Below, in pieces: positions 23,429-34,476 of a DNA stretch of 64,000 nucleotides (position 1 is its first letter; the number at the start of each line of letters is the position of its first letter). Below the pieces are notes generated by a model, which worked only from the letters and a program-made list of their open reading frames with translations, was not told the origin of the DNA and ran no database searches. The stretch is from Pinus tabuliformis (taxonomy: Eukaryota; Streptophyta; Pinopsida; Pinales; Pinaceae). Location: positions 122,001,977-122,065,976 of the forward strand of contig CM062815.1 in the NCBI GenBank assembly GCA_031772625.1, given 5' to 3'. Position numbers and translations under genes: made by a program.

Positions 23429-24164
23429 TTGAAAGGATCAATCAAATGAAATCCTTTCATATTCTGCTTTATTTGTACATATACTGCTCTTTGGTTTCCG
23501 TGGGATTTAGTCCAAATAAAATCTCCACTGTGTAATTACTTTATCCTGCTGTTCTTTGGTTTCCGTGGGATTTAGTCCGAATAAAATCTCCACTGTGTAA
23601 TTACTTTTGTATAAGAGCCGATGTCCTAGATTCTGACCATCTTTTCACTTCAGAGATGTCATGATTCGGTCCCCATATGGCTTAGCCTCCAAGGGACGAG
23701 ATAACAAGTGGTTGTCCCCACTTGCCCGAATCTTTAGAACTATTCATTACTTTTTGTACAAATTTCTTTCGTGATAGACATCTTGCATGATGATCTAGCG
23801 AAAGTTTGATTCTTTTGGTTTCAAGTTCCCGGTAAAATCTTTCACCGGATGACCTGCTAGGATATTATAAATACTAGCATTGTAAGCTCATTAGGGGCAT
23901 TAGAGTCTTGAGAGTTTTGAGAGAGTCTGAGTAGTATTATAGTCTGAGTGAAGTCTCCCTGCTCTGCATCTGCGAGAAGTTTTCTCGATCTGCTTGCACC
24001 ACGAAGTTTAACTCTATAGTCTGTATTGTGAGTTTGAGTTCTTTGAGTTTTAGACGAGACGAGATCTCCCTGCTCTGCATCTGCGAGAAGTTTTCTCGAT
24101 CTGCTTGCATCACGGAGCACTAGTCTCATATCTGGATTCTGTAATTATCTGAAAAGTAAATATA
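23429..24164 (+). promoter_or_regulatory. Viral non-coding region, copy 1: 65-bp repeat, TATA box, stem-loop leader
   Basis: A 65-bp unit (GGTTTCCGTGGGATTTAG core) is tandemly duplicated between about 23484 and 23613; each unit carries AATAAAAT. A TATAAATA box lies at 23866-23873, placing transcription start near 23900. Downstream, two copies of a CTGCTCTGCATCTGCGAG unit, each with a GAGAAgttTTCTC hairpin, occur at about 23958 and 24070, roughly 110 bp apart. The region ends at 24164, exactly where copy 2 also ends. The TATA box, leader and primer-site order is that of a pararetrovirus promoter. Confidence 0.75.
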
Positions 24165-24202
24165 TCTTTGCACATCTTTGCATCTTTGCACATTTATGAA
24201 GA
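24165..24202. other. Filler DNA at the junction of the two viral copies
   Basis: About 38 bp not belonging to either viral end joins the 3' end of copy 1 to the interior of the movement-protein region of copy 2. It contains repeats of CATCTTTGCA/TCTTTGCACA, as seen at end-joining junctions with template-switch filler. It supplies the ATG at 24168 that opens the next frame, so that Met is not viral. Confidence 0.8.
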
Positions 24203-27200
24203 TGTTATTGTTGGCCCTGGTAAAACTGCTCCCCTACAGATTGGTTTTGCAGAATGTACTCTTCCAGATGAATGGAATAGTACTTATATTCCACTTTCAC
24301 AGAAATATCCTCAACTGCAAACATCTAAAGTTCCTCCGAAATTGTCTCTCGTCCATCATCCTGACGGATCCTCTGGTCTTAAATTTACCACTCCTTCACT
24401 TACTAGATCTATGTCATCCTTCCCTAGATCTACAATTTTGGGTGGTAGGAATCCACATATACCCCCTGTTCCCAGAAGTTTATCATCAAGACATTCTGCT
24501 CCAAGAGAGGATCATAGAAAATCCACCTCTCATAAACCTGATGATTGTCAGTTCTGTGTTCCATCTTCATCTTCTACATTCCAGACTGATGAATCCCCTA
24601 GCTCTGAAGTCTTTATACCTGATATCAAAAGTTTCTCACTTCCTAGAGCTCAGTCAGAAGTTACTGCAAAAATACCAGAAAGATATTTAGAATCTGGAAA
24701 TTCTAGAAGGACATTTAGCAATGGAACGAAGAAAGCAGATTTTCAATGGTTATCTATGAGAGAAACTTCTGATCCAGATCAGAATGAAAATGAAAAGCTG
24801 CATAATTATACAAACTACCAAATAGTTTGTATGCTTCAGAATATTGATGATATAGCCCGAGATGTTTTAGAAATTAAAGAGCACATCAAAAAGATGCATA
24901 CTGGTTATATTGAGACATTGGGAATCCAAGATACACACACACAAAAGTTAAATAATATTCAGTCAAACATGGGTATCATCTCCAAGTCTTTGGAACATCT
25001 TACAAATGCACTCCCCACTCCTGCTTCTCCACCTCATTATAGAGAAGTAGATGTCTTAAGTTCAAAGCTGAAATTCTCCTCCAATTCTGATGAATCAAAG
25101 CAAATATTTTTTAAAGGGATAGAGAATATAGATAAAGCCAGACTTGAGAAGATCAAGAAAGGAATCAATCTAGCTAGAGAAAAGACAGAGTTGATGAAGA
25201 ATAGACTAGCTAATCTTCCTTCTGTTGAAAGTCTAAGACTACCAAAGAACTATGTCAGCCTTAGTTCTTTGATGAAACAAAATGGCCAACCATCTGCTCC
25301 TTCAATAATGGCCATGTCAGGAGTAACTGGTGAGCAAACACAAGGTGAATCAAGTTCTAAAAGAGACAGAAGTGATTCTTTTTTCCATTCCAACAAAGGG
25401 AAAAGAGGTGCTGGTGATACCAATGCACATGAAGCATCAACATCCAGCCCGTTCAGCAGATATACTGAAAATCTGCAATCTATACCTATAAGGCTAGACA
25501 ATCCTGCTTCCAGAGGATATGGAAATTCATTGTTAGTAAATATTGATTGCCTTGATTATAATGAAGTAATTGTTGTTTTGCATAATGTCCATGCTTGGGC
25601 ATTACAGAGGAAAGCTGAAGCCAAAGTATCATGGTCTGATGTAGTTACTCAGATTGTATGGTCTTTTACTGGCATACTAAAGCAATGGTGGGAAAGGCTT
25701 GCAGAGGAAGAGAAAGATCAAATAGTTGAACATAGTACTGATCCATTAAGAGCACTGTTTGAAGCTTTAAAACATGAATTTGTTGGATTAGTCCCTGAAG
25801 ATTCAGCCCATCATTCACAGCTATTTCTCTCCCAGAAGTTATGCGACATTGATTACTTGCAAGAGTATTTTTGTGTTATGCAAAAACTTCTGTATCAGGC
25901 TAGTGATCCACATAATGTTGCCTATCTAAGATATTACATCCAGTCTATGCCTGGTAAAATTCCTGATCTAATTAACCAATACATAGCAGATCATAAAGTA
26001 AATTTGGAAGGACAATCATTTACAGCTATTCACCAATTGATTGTCACAATATTGCAGAAAGAATGTGCAGAGAGCAAAGCCAAGAAGAATTTTTCAAAAC
26101 AGATGCACTTTAGCACAAAGCTTTGCAATAATTTCAAAGAAACCTATAATTTTGGTTGTCACAAGAAAAGTGAAAGAAAGGTTTCTAAAAAGGCAAAGTT
26201 TGATAACTCTTGCTCCTGCAAGGCTGATAAATACTTTCCTAAAAAGAAAAAATACTTTCCTTCCAAAAGATCATTTAAAGGACGAAGGGTAGTATTTAGG
26301 AAAAGATCAAAACCTTCTAAAAAAGGTGTGTGTTTTATTTGTGGTAAAGAAGGTCATTATGCCAACGCTTGCAGAGAAAGAAAAGATAAAAAGCAGATGA
26401 AGGTAATGAATATCTTTTCTACAATACATGATCCACAAGATTGGGATCTCATATCCCACTCTGATGGAGAATATTTTGAAGTTTCAAGTTCTTCTTCAGA
26501 ATATTCAGATAGTGAAATTCCTGAAATCAGGAAATTAACAATTGATTCAAAATCATCTTATTCTGATGAAACATTCATTCCTGATATTAAAATGTTTAGT
26601 TTGAATTCCTCAGGAGAGATACAAGCAAAGATTGCAGCAGTCAAAGCTGATCTAGCACAGTTAGATCCAGTTCAGTTTACGGCAAGAAGAAGATTGACTG
26701 AAAAACTTGAGAATCTTGAGAAACAACTGTCATCCAAAAGGAAAGAAAGATTTTCAGAAGAAGAAAGAGATGATTATGACTTCATCGAGAAAGAGTTCGA
26801 TTCAATGTTCAGACCTTTGCAGATTTCAGTATCTCCAGGTATGAATCAAATTGATGCTCTTAAAAAGAAGATCACAGATTTGGAATCTTCAATTCATCAT
26901 ACAAGGTCAGAAATGATACAGTTGTCATCCAAACTTCAAATACTTATTTCTGATTATGATGATTGTAATTCTAATTTAACAAGCCTACTGATGAAAAATG
27001 TGCCAGTTATTGAAGAGATATCCCCAAAGAAAAATGTTGAGCTTTTTAATGTTATGGGCATCGGAGATAGAGTAGTTATTCCAATAAGAATTAAATTCCC
27101 TAGCATTAAACCTTATACTTTGGATGCTCAAATAGATTCTGGTGCTATGATTAGCTGCTGCAAATATAAAGCCATTCCTCATTATTATTGGCAGCCTACT

Positions 27201-29836
27201 AAACTCCAATTCAGGGCTATCACTGGTGATTTAATGGAAATAAGTCACATAGCTCCTGAATTTCCTATTTTCTTGAATGATGTCCAGGTTTTTGTCACTT
27301 TGTATAGTTTTGATACTGGTGCTGATGTTCTGTTAGGACAAGATTTTCTTAAGAAATATTTACCAGTCACTTTTGGGCAAGATTATGTTATATTCTCCAC
27401 CACTGTTGGTCCTATCACAATCCCTCTTCCAGTGATTACAAAATTAATGTGCAGCCTGAAGATCAGGATCCTCTCCAGTATAGTCTGCAAGATCTGACCA
27501 AGATTAATAAGATCATAAAAAATGCAGAGTTACATGGCCCCAAAACTTTGCAACAAATTTATGATAAACTTCGTGCAGATTGTACTTCCAGTAGGCCAGA
27601 TGCCTTTTGGGTAAGAGAAAAGTATTTTGTTGCACTACCTTACCGAGAAGGATATATTCCTAGGCCACAAAAAGCCAGTGCAAATCATATGAGTCCAAAA
27701 GAGCAAGAATTATGCAAAGCAAAAATTGAACAATTGTTAGAACAAAAGCTTATTGAACCCTGCAAGAGCCCCTGGGCCTGCCTGGCTTTTTATGTCAATA
27801 AGCATAGTGAGCAGAAAAGAGGCAAGAAAAGGCTTGTGATTAATTATAAGGCTTTGAATGATGCTCTTCTTCCTATTCGATATCCTCTGCCTAACAAAGA
27901 ATTGTTACTTGCTAAGATTGCTAATGCTAATGTGTTTAGCAAGTTTGATCTTAAAAGTGGATTTTGGCAGATTGGTATTATTCCTGCTGACAGGTATAAA
28001 ACAGCCTTCATTGTTCCTCATGGCCAATATCAATGGACTGTGATGCCCTTTGGTTTGAAAAATGCTCCATTTGAATTCCAAAAAAGGATGGAAGACATTT
28101 TTGGTGGGAAAGAGTACATTATTGTATATATTGATGATTTGCTTGTATTTAGTAGAGATGTAAATATGCACAAGATCCATTTAGAACAATTCTACCAACT
28201 TGTATATAAGCATGGATTAGTACTTTCAGATTCAGAAGAGAAGTTTCAGATTGGAAAAGTCAAGATTGATTACTTGGGTTTACACATAGAAAAAGGACAT
28301 ATAGAACTTCAGCCACATGTGCTAATCCATCTATTAAAGTTTCCTGATATAATTGCCGATGTAAAGACCCTACAGAGATTTCTTGGATGTCTGAATTATA
28401 TAAGAAAATTTTATGCTAAACAATCAGAGGATACAAATATACTGCAGAACAGACTAAAGAAGAAAGGTGTCAGTTGGACAGATGAAATGACAGCAGCAGT
28501 AATTAGTATTAAGAGTAAGCTTAATGATTTGCCAAAACTCAAGCTTCATGATACTAATCTTCCTTTTATACTTGAAACAGATGCTTCTTATCACACTTGG
28601 GCTGCAGTTTTGTTACAAAAGCATGGAAGAAAAGAATTGGTTTGTGCCTATTCCTCAGGATCTTTTGATGATACAGAGAAAAAGTATCCTTCTTCTCATA
28701 AAGAAATACTTGCAGTAAAGAGAGGAATAAAGAGATTTCACTTGTTCTTGAAAAGTGTTAAATTTATTGTCAGAACAGATCTAAAGCATATGAAACAGAT
28801 GTTGGCAAACAAAAGATTGTTAGAACAAGGTAGTACCAGAGTACTAAGATGGGCACTATGGCTAGAAGGTTTTGATTTTGATATTATTTACAAATCTGGT
28901 GCAGAAAATTATCTTGCTGACATGCTTACCAGAGAAGGTGCTCAAGAAACCAAGGAGATCAAGATGTTCAGACCACTTAATCAGCACGAAGCTTCTACAA
29001 GTCAGTCCAGTCATGTCGAGTCTAAAAGAGTTAAGTATGTTACAGTCTGTAGTAACTGTCATTATGAGTTTTGTCTAGAATGTCTATCAAAACAGGTCCG
29101 AGTCTTGCCATTATGCTTAAGACAAATCATTTTTCAAAAATGGTTTGATTCTGAGGAGTTTAGATGGTCATATACAAAAGAGTTACCATATAGGATTAGG
29201 CCATGGCGTGTTTATTATGCATTGTCTAGGGAACCAGATCCTGTTTATTTTGGGTGTATTCAAAATACTGACTGGACATGGTCAGACTACTTTTCTATTC
29301 ACCAAAGAGCTAGGATACATGGTTCGGTTAAGGTCATATTTTATGCTCACGCTATAGATCCCTCTAACAATTGGTGGAGTCCATGGTTTAAGCTATTCAT
29401 GTTTAGATATTTGCCTAGAGCTAAAAGCATTTTTGATAGGACTTTTGCTGAGTTTGTCAGAATCTTCCATTGGGAAATGCATGTAGCTGTCCAGAATGAT
29501 TACGTCTTAGAGTTTGAATTCATCCACAAACACACAATTGTCATTCCTAATGAAGAAGATGAGTCCTTTAAGCTTTCTGTCAGATTAAGAGGATTGATAT
29601 CAGTGGACCCACAAGACAGGCCGACATTCATGTTCACATTCCCATTCTTTTGTTGTACCAGAGATACAACACCATATTGGCTAGATGAATCTATCCCATA
29701 CGAAGTGCTGGCTCCAAACAATGAAGAACTAATTGAGGAATTGATAGAACAAGACCAAATCAGACTTGGCCATAATAATCCAGCTGTTCCAGATACTCAT
29801 GCACATGATTATGACGACAGGGCTAACAATGACTGA
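24203..29836 (+). pseudogene. Viral polyprotein, copy 2: truncated movement protein, one frameshift
   Basis: The frame carries the end of the movement protein, coat protein with CCHC knuckle (26331-26372), protease DSG (27135) and then breaks. A one-base loss at about 27425, relative to copy 1, ends the first frame at 27497. RT (YIDD at 28127-28138), RNase H, zinc ribbon and the full C-terminal domain lie in a second frame, open from about 27449 to 29836. Here the region after the zinc ribbon is continuous with RNase H, which shows that the C-terminal domain belongs to the polyprotein. With the movement protein truncated and the frame split, this copy could not make a normal product. Confidence 0.9.
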
Positions 29837-30570
29837 TTGAAAGGATCAATCAAATGAAATCCTTTCATATCCTGCTTTATTTGTACATATACTGCTCTTT
29901 GGTTTCCGTGGGATTTAGTCCGAATAAAATCTCCACTGTGTAATTACTTTATCCTGCTGTTCTTTGGTTTCCGTGGGATTTAGTCCGAATAAAATCTCCA
30001 CTGTGTAATTACTTTTGTATAAGAGCCGATGTCCTAGATTCCGGCCATCTTTTCACTTCAGAGATGTCATGATTCGGTCCCCATATGGCTTAGCCTCCAA
30101 GGGACGAGATAACAAGTGGTTGTCCCCACTTGCCCGAATCTTTAGAACTATTCATTACTTTTGTACAAAGTTCTTTCATGATAGACATCTTGCATGATGT
30201 TCTAGCGAAAGTTTGATTCTTTTGGTTTCAAGTTCCCGGTAAAATCTTTCACCGATGACCTGTTAAGATATTATAAATACTAGCATTGTAAGCTCATTAG
30301 GGGCATTAGTGTCTTGAGAGTTTTGAGAGAGTCTGAGTAGTATTATAGTCTGAGTGAAGTCTCCCTGCTCTGCATCTGCGAGAAGTTTTCTCGATCTGCT
30401 TGCACCACGGAGTTTAACTCTATAGTATGTATTGTGAGTTTGAGTTCTTTGAGTTTTAGACGAGACGAGATCTCCCTGCTCTGCATCTGCGAGAAGTTTT
30501 CTCGATCTGCTTGCATCACAGAGCACTAGTCTCATATCTGGATTCTGTAATTATCTGAAAAGTAAATATA
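29837..30570 (+). promoter_or_regulatory. Viral non-coding region, copy 2
   Basis: Same organisation as in copy 1: the 65-bp tandem pair at about 29893-30020, TATAAATA at 30272-30279, two stem-loop units at about 30363 and 30475, and end point at 30570. It now sits upstream of host DNA and could in principle drive transcription into it. Confidence 0.75.
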
Positions 30571-30822
30571 GTCACTGTTCAAAAATATATACATCCATAT
30601 AAGCAAAAATAAAGTTGTATGTTTGTCATTAGTTTCCTTCCACTATTTCTTTCCCTCCATGAGGGAGGGGTTTGTGATAATAATCATAATGCATATAAAC
30701 CCCTCAAACAAGGCGGCATCTCCACTGAGGGTTACTAACTTGCCAGGGTTTTGCTCGAATGCATATTTACCCACTAAAAGGAAACGAAGTTGTAAGATGA
30801 ATTGTTGAAATGATAATAACCA

Positions 30823-31188
30823 AAAGGTTTGTGTTTACTATGTTTACCTTACATCTAGTGACAGCGCAAAGCAGACGAAAGACCATGGTACCTGCACCGT
30901 AAGACCTTACATGCCTAAAAGTGCGTTACTTTCAGATGTTATTAAGAAAATATGGATTTCGCAAAAATTGACTTGCAAAAATGAAATCTCTAGAAATAAC
31001 AATGGAAAGGTTTGTGTTTACTATGTTTACCTTGCATCTAGTGATAGCGCAAAGCAGACGAAAGACCATGGTACCTGCACCGTAAGACCTTACATGCCTA
31101 AAAGTGCGTTACTTTCAGATGTTATTAAGAAAATATGGATTTCACAACAATTGAATTGCAAAAATGAAAACTCTAGAAATAACGGTGG
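30823..31188. repeat. 183-bp tandem duplication
   Basis: Units at 30823-31005 and 31006-31188 are nearly identical; each contains CCATGGTACCTGCACCGTAAGACC. A frame crosses both units because 183 is a multiple of three, but nothing supports it as a gene. Confidence 0.9.
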
Positions 31189-31195
31189 AAATTGA

Positions 31196-32938
31196 GCAGT
31201 AGCTTGGATTAGACCCCTAGAGACAATCTCCCTTATCTGCCTATGCCATTCAAGATCTCTACTTTTCACCATTTCATGTGAATCTACCTCACCCTTTGAA
31301 TTCTTTATTGACACATCTTCGAATTTATACAATGAATGTTTTTCCACCCCTAAAGCTATGATATTTTTGTCCCTTTTCTTCACCAAATATTTGCATATTG
31401 TGAACAAAACCTCTACATGAATATTTTCTCTCTAATCTTGTTAACAAAAAAAAATTTCTACTTAGAATAGGAATGTAAAGAATCGTTTTTGAACATAAAC
31501 TTCTCATTGCTGGTTACTTGTAATTGTACATTCTCATGTTGTTCAACGAAATGGGCCCTACATTTTCGTTTAGTATATGTTTTTGCCATGGATTTAGCTT
31601 CCACAAAGATCACATATTAGTCCCTCCTCTTCATCCTACGCTGTGACATTCTCATGAAAAAATACCACTTTACTATTTCACAAGTTTTGATGAAATTTCA
31701 AATATGGAATGACAACCATGATGTTATTCACAATGTTATATTTTTTTTTCACCTCTTCCATTACAAACTACTACTTGTAAATTTTTATTTAAACTTTAAA
31801 AAGCATCTTTGACAATCAAGAGGCAATCTTTGTTCCAAACATTATACTCTAAATTTCACCTAATGTAAATCATTTAACTTTATATTCCACCTTTACATGC
31901 AATCTTGTTTATTAATTATTATTTTCAATAACCTTCCACATGTCATGATTATTCCTCAATTGCCCCAGATGTCAAAAAGCAACGCCATAAATAGGTAGCA
32001 TGTGGAAAAATAGCATAAATGAAGAAAAATATCATATGTTTTGCAATCTTGTGTCCTTCAAACTTGTTTTAAAATTAAAAACAATAAACCTTAAAATAAT
32101 AGACCATAACATGTTCACATAAACCATAGCAACTACATGGATAATGGATAACCTCTACATGAGACTATTTTTATTTACAAAATATCCATATTCGGAATAC
32201 TCACAAGTAACTCAAGGATATAGCTGCAACTGTAACTCAATCTTCCACCCTTGCTTTCAATCTTTTCTATAAATCCTTACTTTCAATGCCCATTCACATG
32301 TCACTATTGTTCCTCAATTTATGGCTTACAACGTTTCCTTTGCAACATCTGGTGCAAATGCTAGTTTATTATGTTGGTCACCACACCTTTTTTTCTTTTC
32401 TTTTGTTTCCAAAGAAAAAATTTGGTTAGAACACATCTTAATAAAGCAAAGACATTCATTATAACATAACTAGTGGAGATATATAAATTAAATGGTCGGT
32501 AAACACCATAACATTAAAACAGGTATGATACATCTCACATTGGGGTGATTTTAAAAAATTATACAAATAAATAAATTATAACTTTACTTTTATTATAATA
32601 ATAATAATAATAATAATATGAGTTCAACATATATACATTTAAAAACACATGTAATGAGATTTTTTACTATGGAGATTCACTCCCGCTTTATTAGGAGATT
32701 TTTAATTTGTAAATAGGTTTTGGTTTAATATCATGGCTTACTAATGCTACATGTCCAAAAATCCATAACTCATGTTCATATGTCATTTTTTAATTAATCA
32801 ACTTAACTAAAAGGGTATAAATGGCATAACTATTTTTGAGATAAATCTCAGCGTTTGATTTGTGACTACCACTAAAAATATTCTAAAATATTTTGTAAAG
32901 GATAAATCTCTATCATCCACCTAGGACATGTTTCTATT
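31196..32938. other. Intergenic AT-rich DNA, nothing identifiable
   Basis: No gene or element ends were seen. An (ATA)n microsatellite lies at about 32595-32620. Confidence 0.4.
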
Positions 32939-32957
32939 AACTTTAATTTAAATAAAT
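32939..32957. repeat. Left target-site duplication of the second LINE
   Basis: AACTTTAATTTAAATAAAT here is repeated exactly at 56059-56077, immediately after an A-rich tail. The first two A residues may belong to the tail, leaving at least 17 bp. Confidence 0.85.
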
Positions 32958-33116
32958 ATTAAGTGAGTTCGTCTTGCGGCTTCTCCCTGCGGAAACTCTC
33001 GATCGGGTCTACGCTCACCTTGGCATGAAGTGGAGATACAAAATGTTGCCTTTCTTCTAGTAAGCTCTTAAAGATTTAACTCTTTTCATTTTTCTTCTTG
33101 GTTGAGCGACCCATTA

Positions 33117-34476
33117 TGCTAGTCCGACGTAGGACTCTCTCGCATGGGAAGTCTCAACCTTTAATAGTTTGGTGGCCAATGGCCCCAAATTTCAAAAGAC
33201 ACTATCCTCTAAATTTATCAAAAAATTGGATGATATTCCTAAAGTAGTAATCTTTGCTCCTCAAGCTTGGTCAAGGGCCCTCCAACTTGCAAATCGGGGG
33301 TGATTGGCCAATTTACGGCCTTATGGACCACCCCTTGATCTGTAAGAACATGGATTGAGAATAATTGGAAGTCGAAAATGAAAGGGGAAATAATATCTTC
33401 TTTTGTTGGGAAGGGCTTCTTCACCTTCTTTTTTTAGCACAAGGAAGATAGGGATCTAATTTTCAAAAGTGGGCCTTATTTTATGGAGCCACAAGGACTA
33501 TGTCTGTATAGATGGAACCCTAACTTCAACCTAGATTATGATATCCCAATGGCAGTTTCAATCTAGGTTAAACTTCCTTACCTGTCGTTACACTGCTAGA
33601 ATGATGCTAACTTTAGGCTCATTGGGAATTCTCTTGGAAAATACATTGACTGTGCTGAGCCTAACGAAAGGTTATTTTCCTATGCCGGAATATTTGTAGA
33701 AGTGGATCTTGAAAAAGGCCTCATAGCTGCTATAAAATTGAGTATGGGTGGCTGGGCTCATATATAGGAAGTTGAATATGCTCAACTTCCTTTTAAATGT
33801 CAAGCTTGTCATGAATATGGCCATTTTGCCAGAAATTTCTCCAAAACATCAGCCACTCAAGAGAATTAGGGAGAGCAGGGGGGGACAATAGCAACAATCC
33901 AAAAGAAGGAAAGACCCTAACAAGCAACACCCTCCCCAACATGAGAAAACCTCTCAGAAATCCAAAGAGAATCCAAACCCTAGCAAGCCCAATTCAAACA
34001 AGGAAGGCACCAGTCAACTAAAAGGAGGAAATCAGAATAAGTACGAGGCACTGACAAACTTATATGGAGAAGAAGGCACATCTCACAAATCTGAGCCAAC
34101 CCCAATGAATAATCCTCCCCTAGTCTAGAGAAAGAGGGTAAGCATTCTCCTGCCCCCTCCCAAGATGATACAGTCGATCTATCAAAAGAGGAAGAGGAGA
34201 ATTATCTCTCCCCAAAGGAAGCCATAAACCTGCCTAGAGCAGCCAACTCTGCAGATGAAAAATCAAACGCTAAGAAAGCCAAAGAAATGGATCAAGGACA
34301 TGTCGTACAGGTAGGAAAACTAACAAATAAATTCACACATCCCAAGCAGAGAAGGACAAGGAGATGGGTTTTCAAAGCACCATCCCATGTCAACTTGTTG
34401 ATCTAGGTAATAAAGAAGGAAAGAAAGGAGCAACATATGGCCTTGTGAAGGGGGCAACCCAAACCAAAAGTAAATC
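33117..34476 (+). pseudogene. LINE-2 ORF1 remnant (DUF4283 region and zinc knuckle)
   Basis: Read through many stops and shifts, the sequence matches ORF1 of the first LINE: the GPYFMEPQGL..W stretch near 33470-33520, the GNSLGKYIDCAEP and FVEVDLEKGL stretches at 33630-33720, and a CCHC-like knuckle at about 33797-33840 whose last Cys is lost (ARNFSK). An Asn/Lys/Glu-rich tail follows up to the ORF2 start. Confidence 0.75.

Larger units (their letters stand above)
16874..24164 (+). mobile_element. Endogenous petuvirus-like pararetrovirus, copy 1 (about one full genome)
   Basis: About 7.29 kb runs from the primer-binding site through a short leader, one large polyprotein frame and a ~735-bp non-coding region with promoter. 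The single-frame layout (movement protein, coat protein, protease, RT, RNase H) and the length match petuviruses of the Caulimoviridae. No integrase and no LTRs are present, as expected for this family. The copy is followed head-to-tail by a truncated second copy that is nearly identical (by eye above 98%). The polyprotein frame is broken once. Confidence 0.9.
24203..30570 (+). mobile_element. Endogenous petuvirus-like pararetrovirus, copy 2 (5' truncated)
   Basis: Homology to copy 1 starts at the position equal to 17794 and continues, offset by about 6.4 kb, to 30570. The primer-binding site, leader and most of the movement protein are missing. The right end coincides with the end point of copy 1 (AGTAAATATA). 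Both copies are in the same orientation. Substitutions are scattered and few. Confidence 0.9.

Noticed and set aside
23429..30570. The repeated 735-bp viral non-coding regions as LTRs of an LTR retrotransposon
   Set aside because: They lie 3' of each copy only, there is no integrase and no copy before 17 kb, and the gene order is that of Caulimoviridae.
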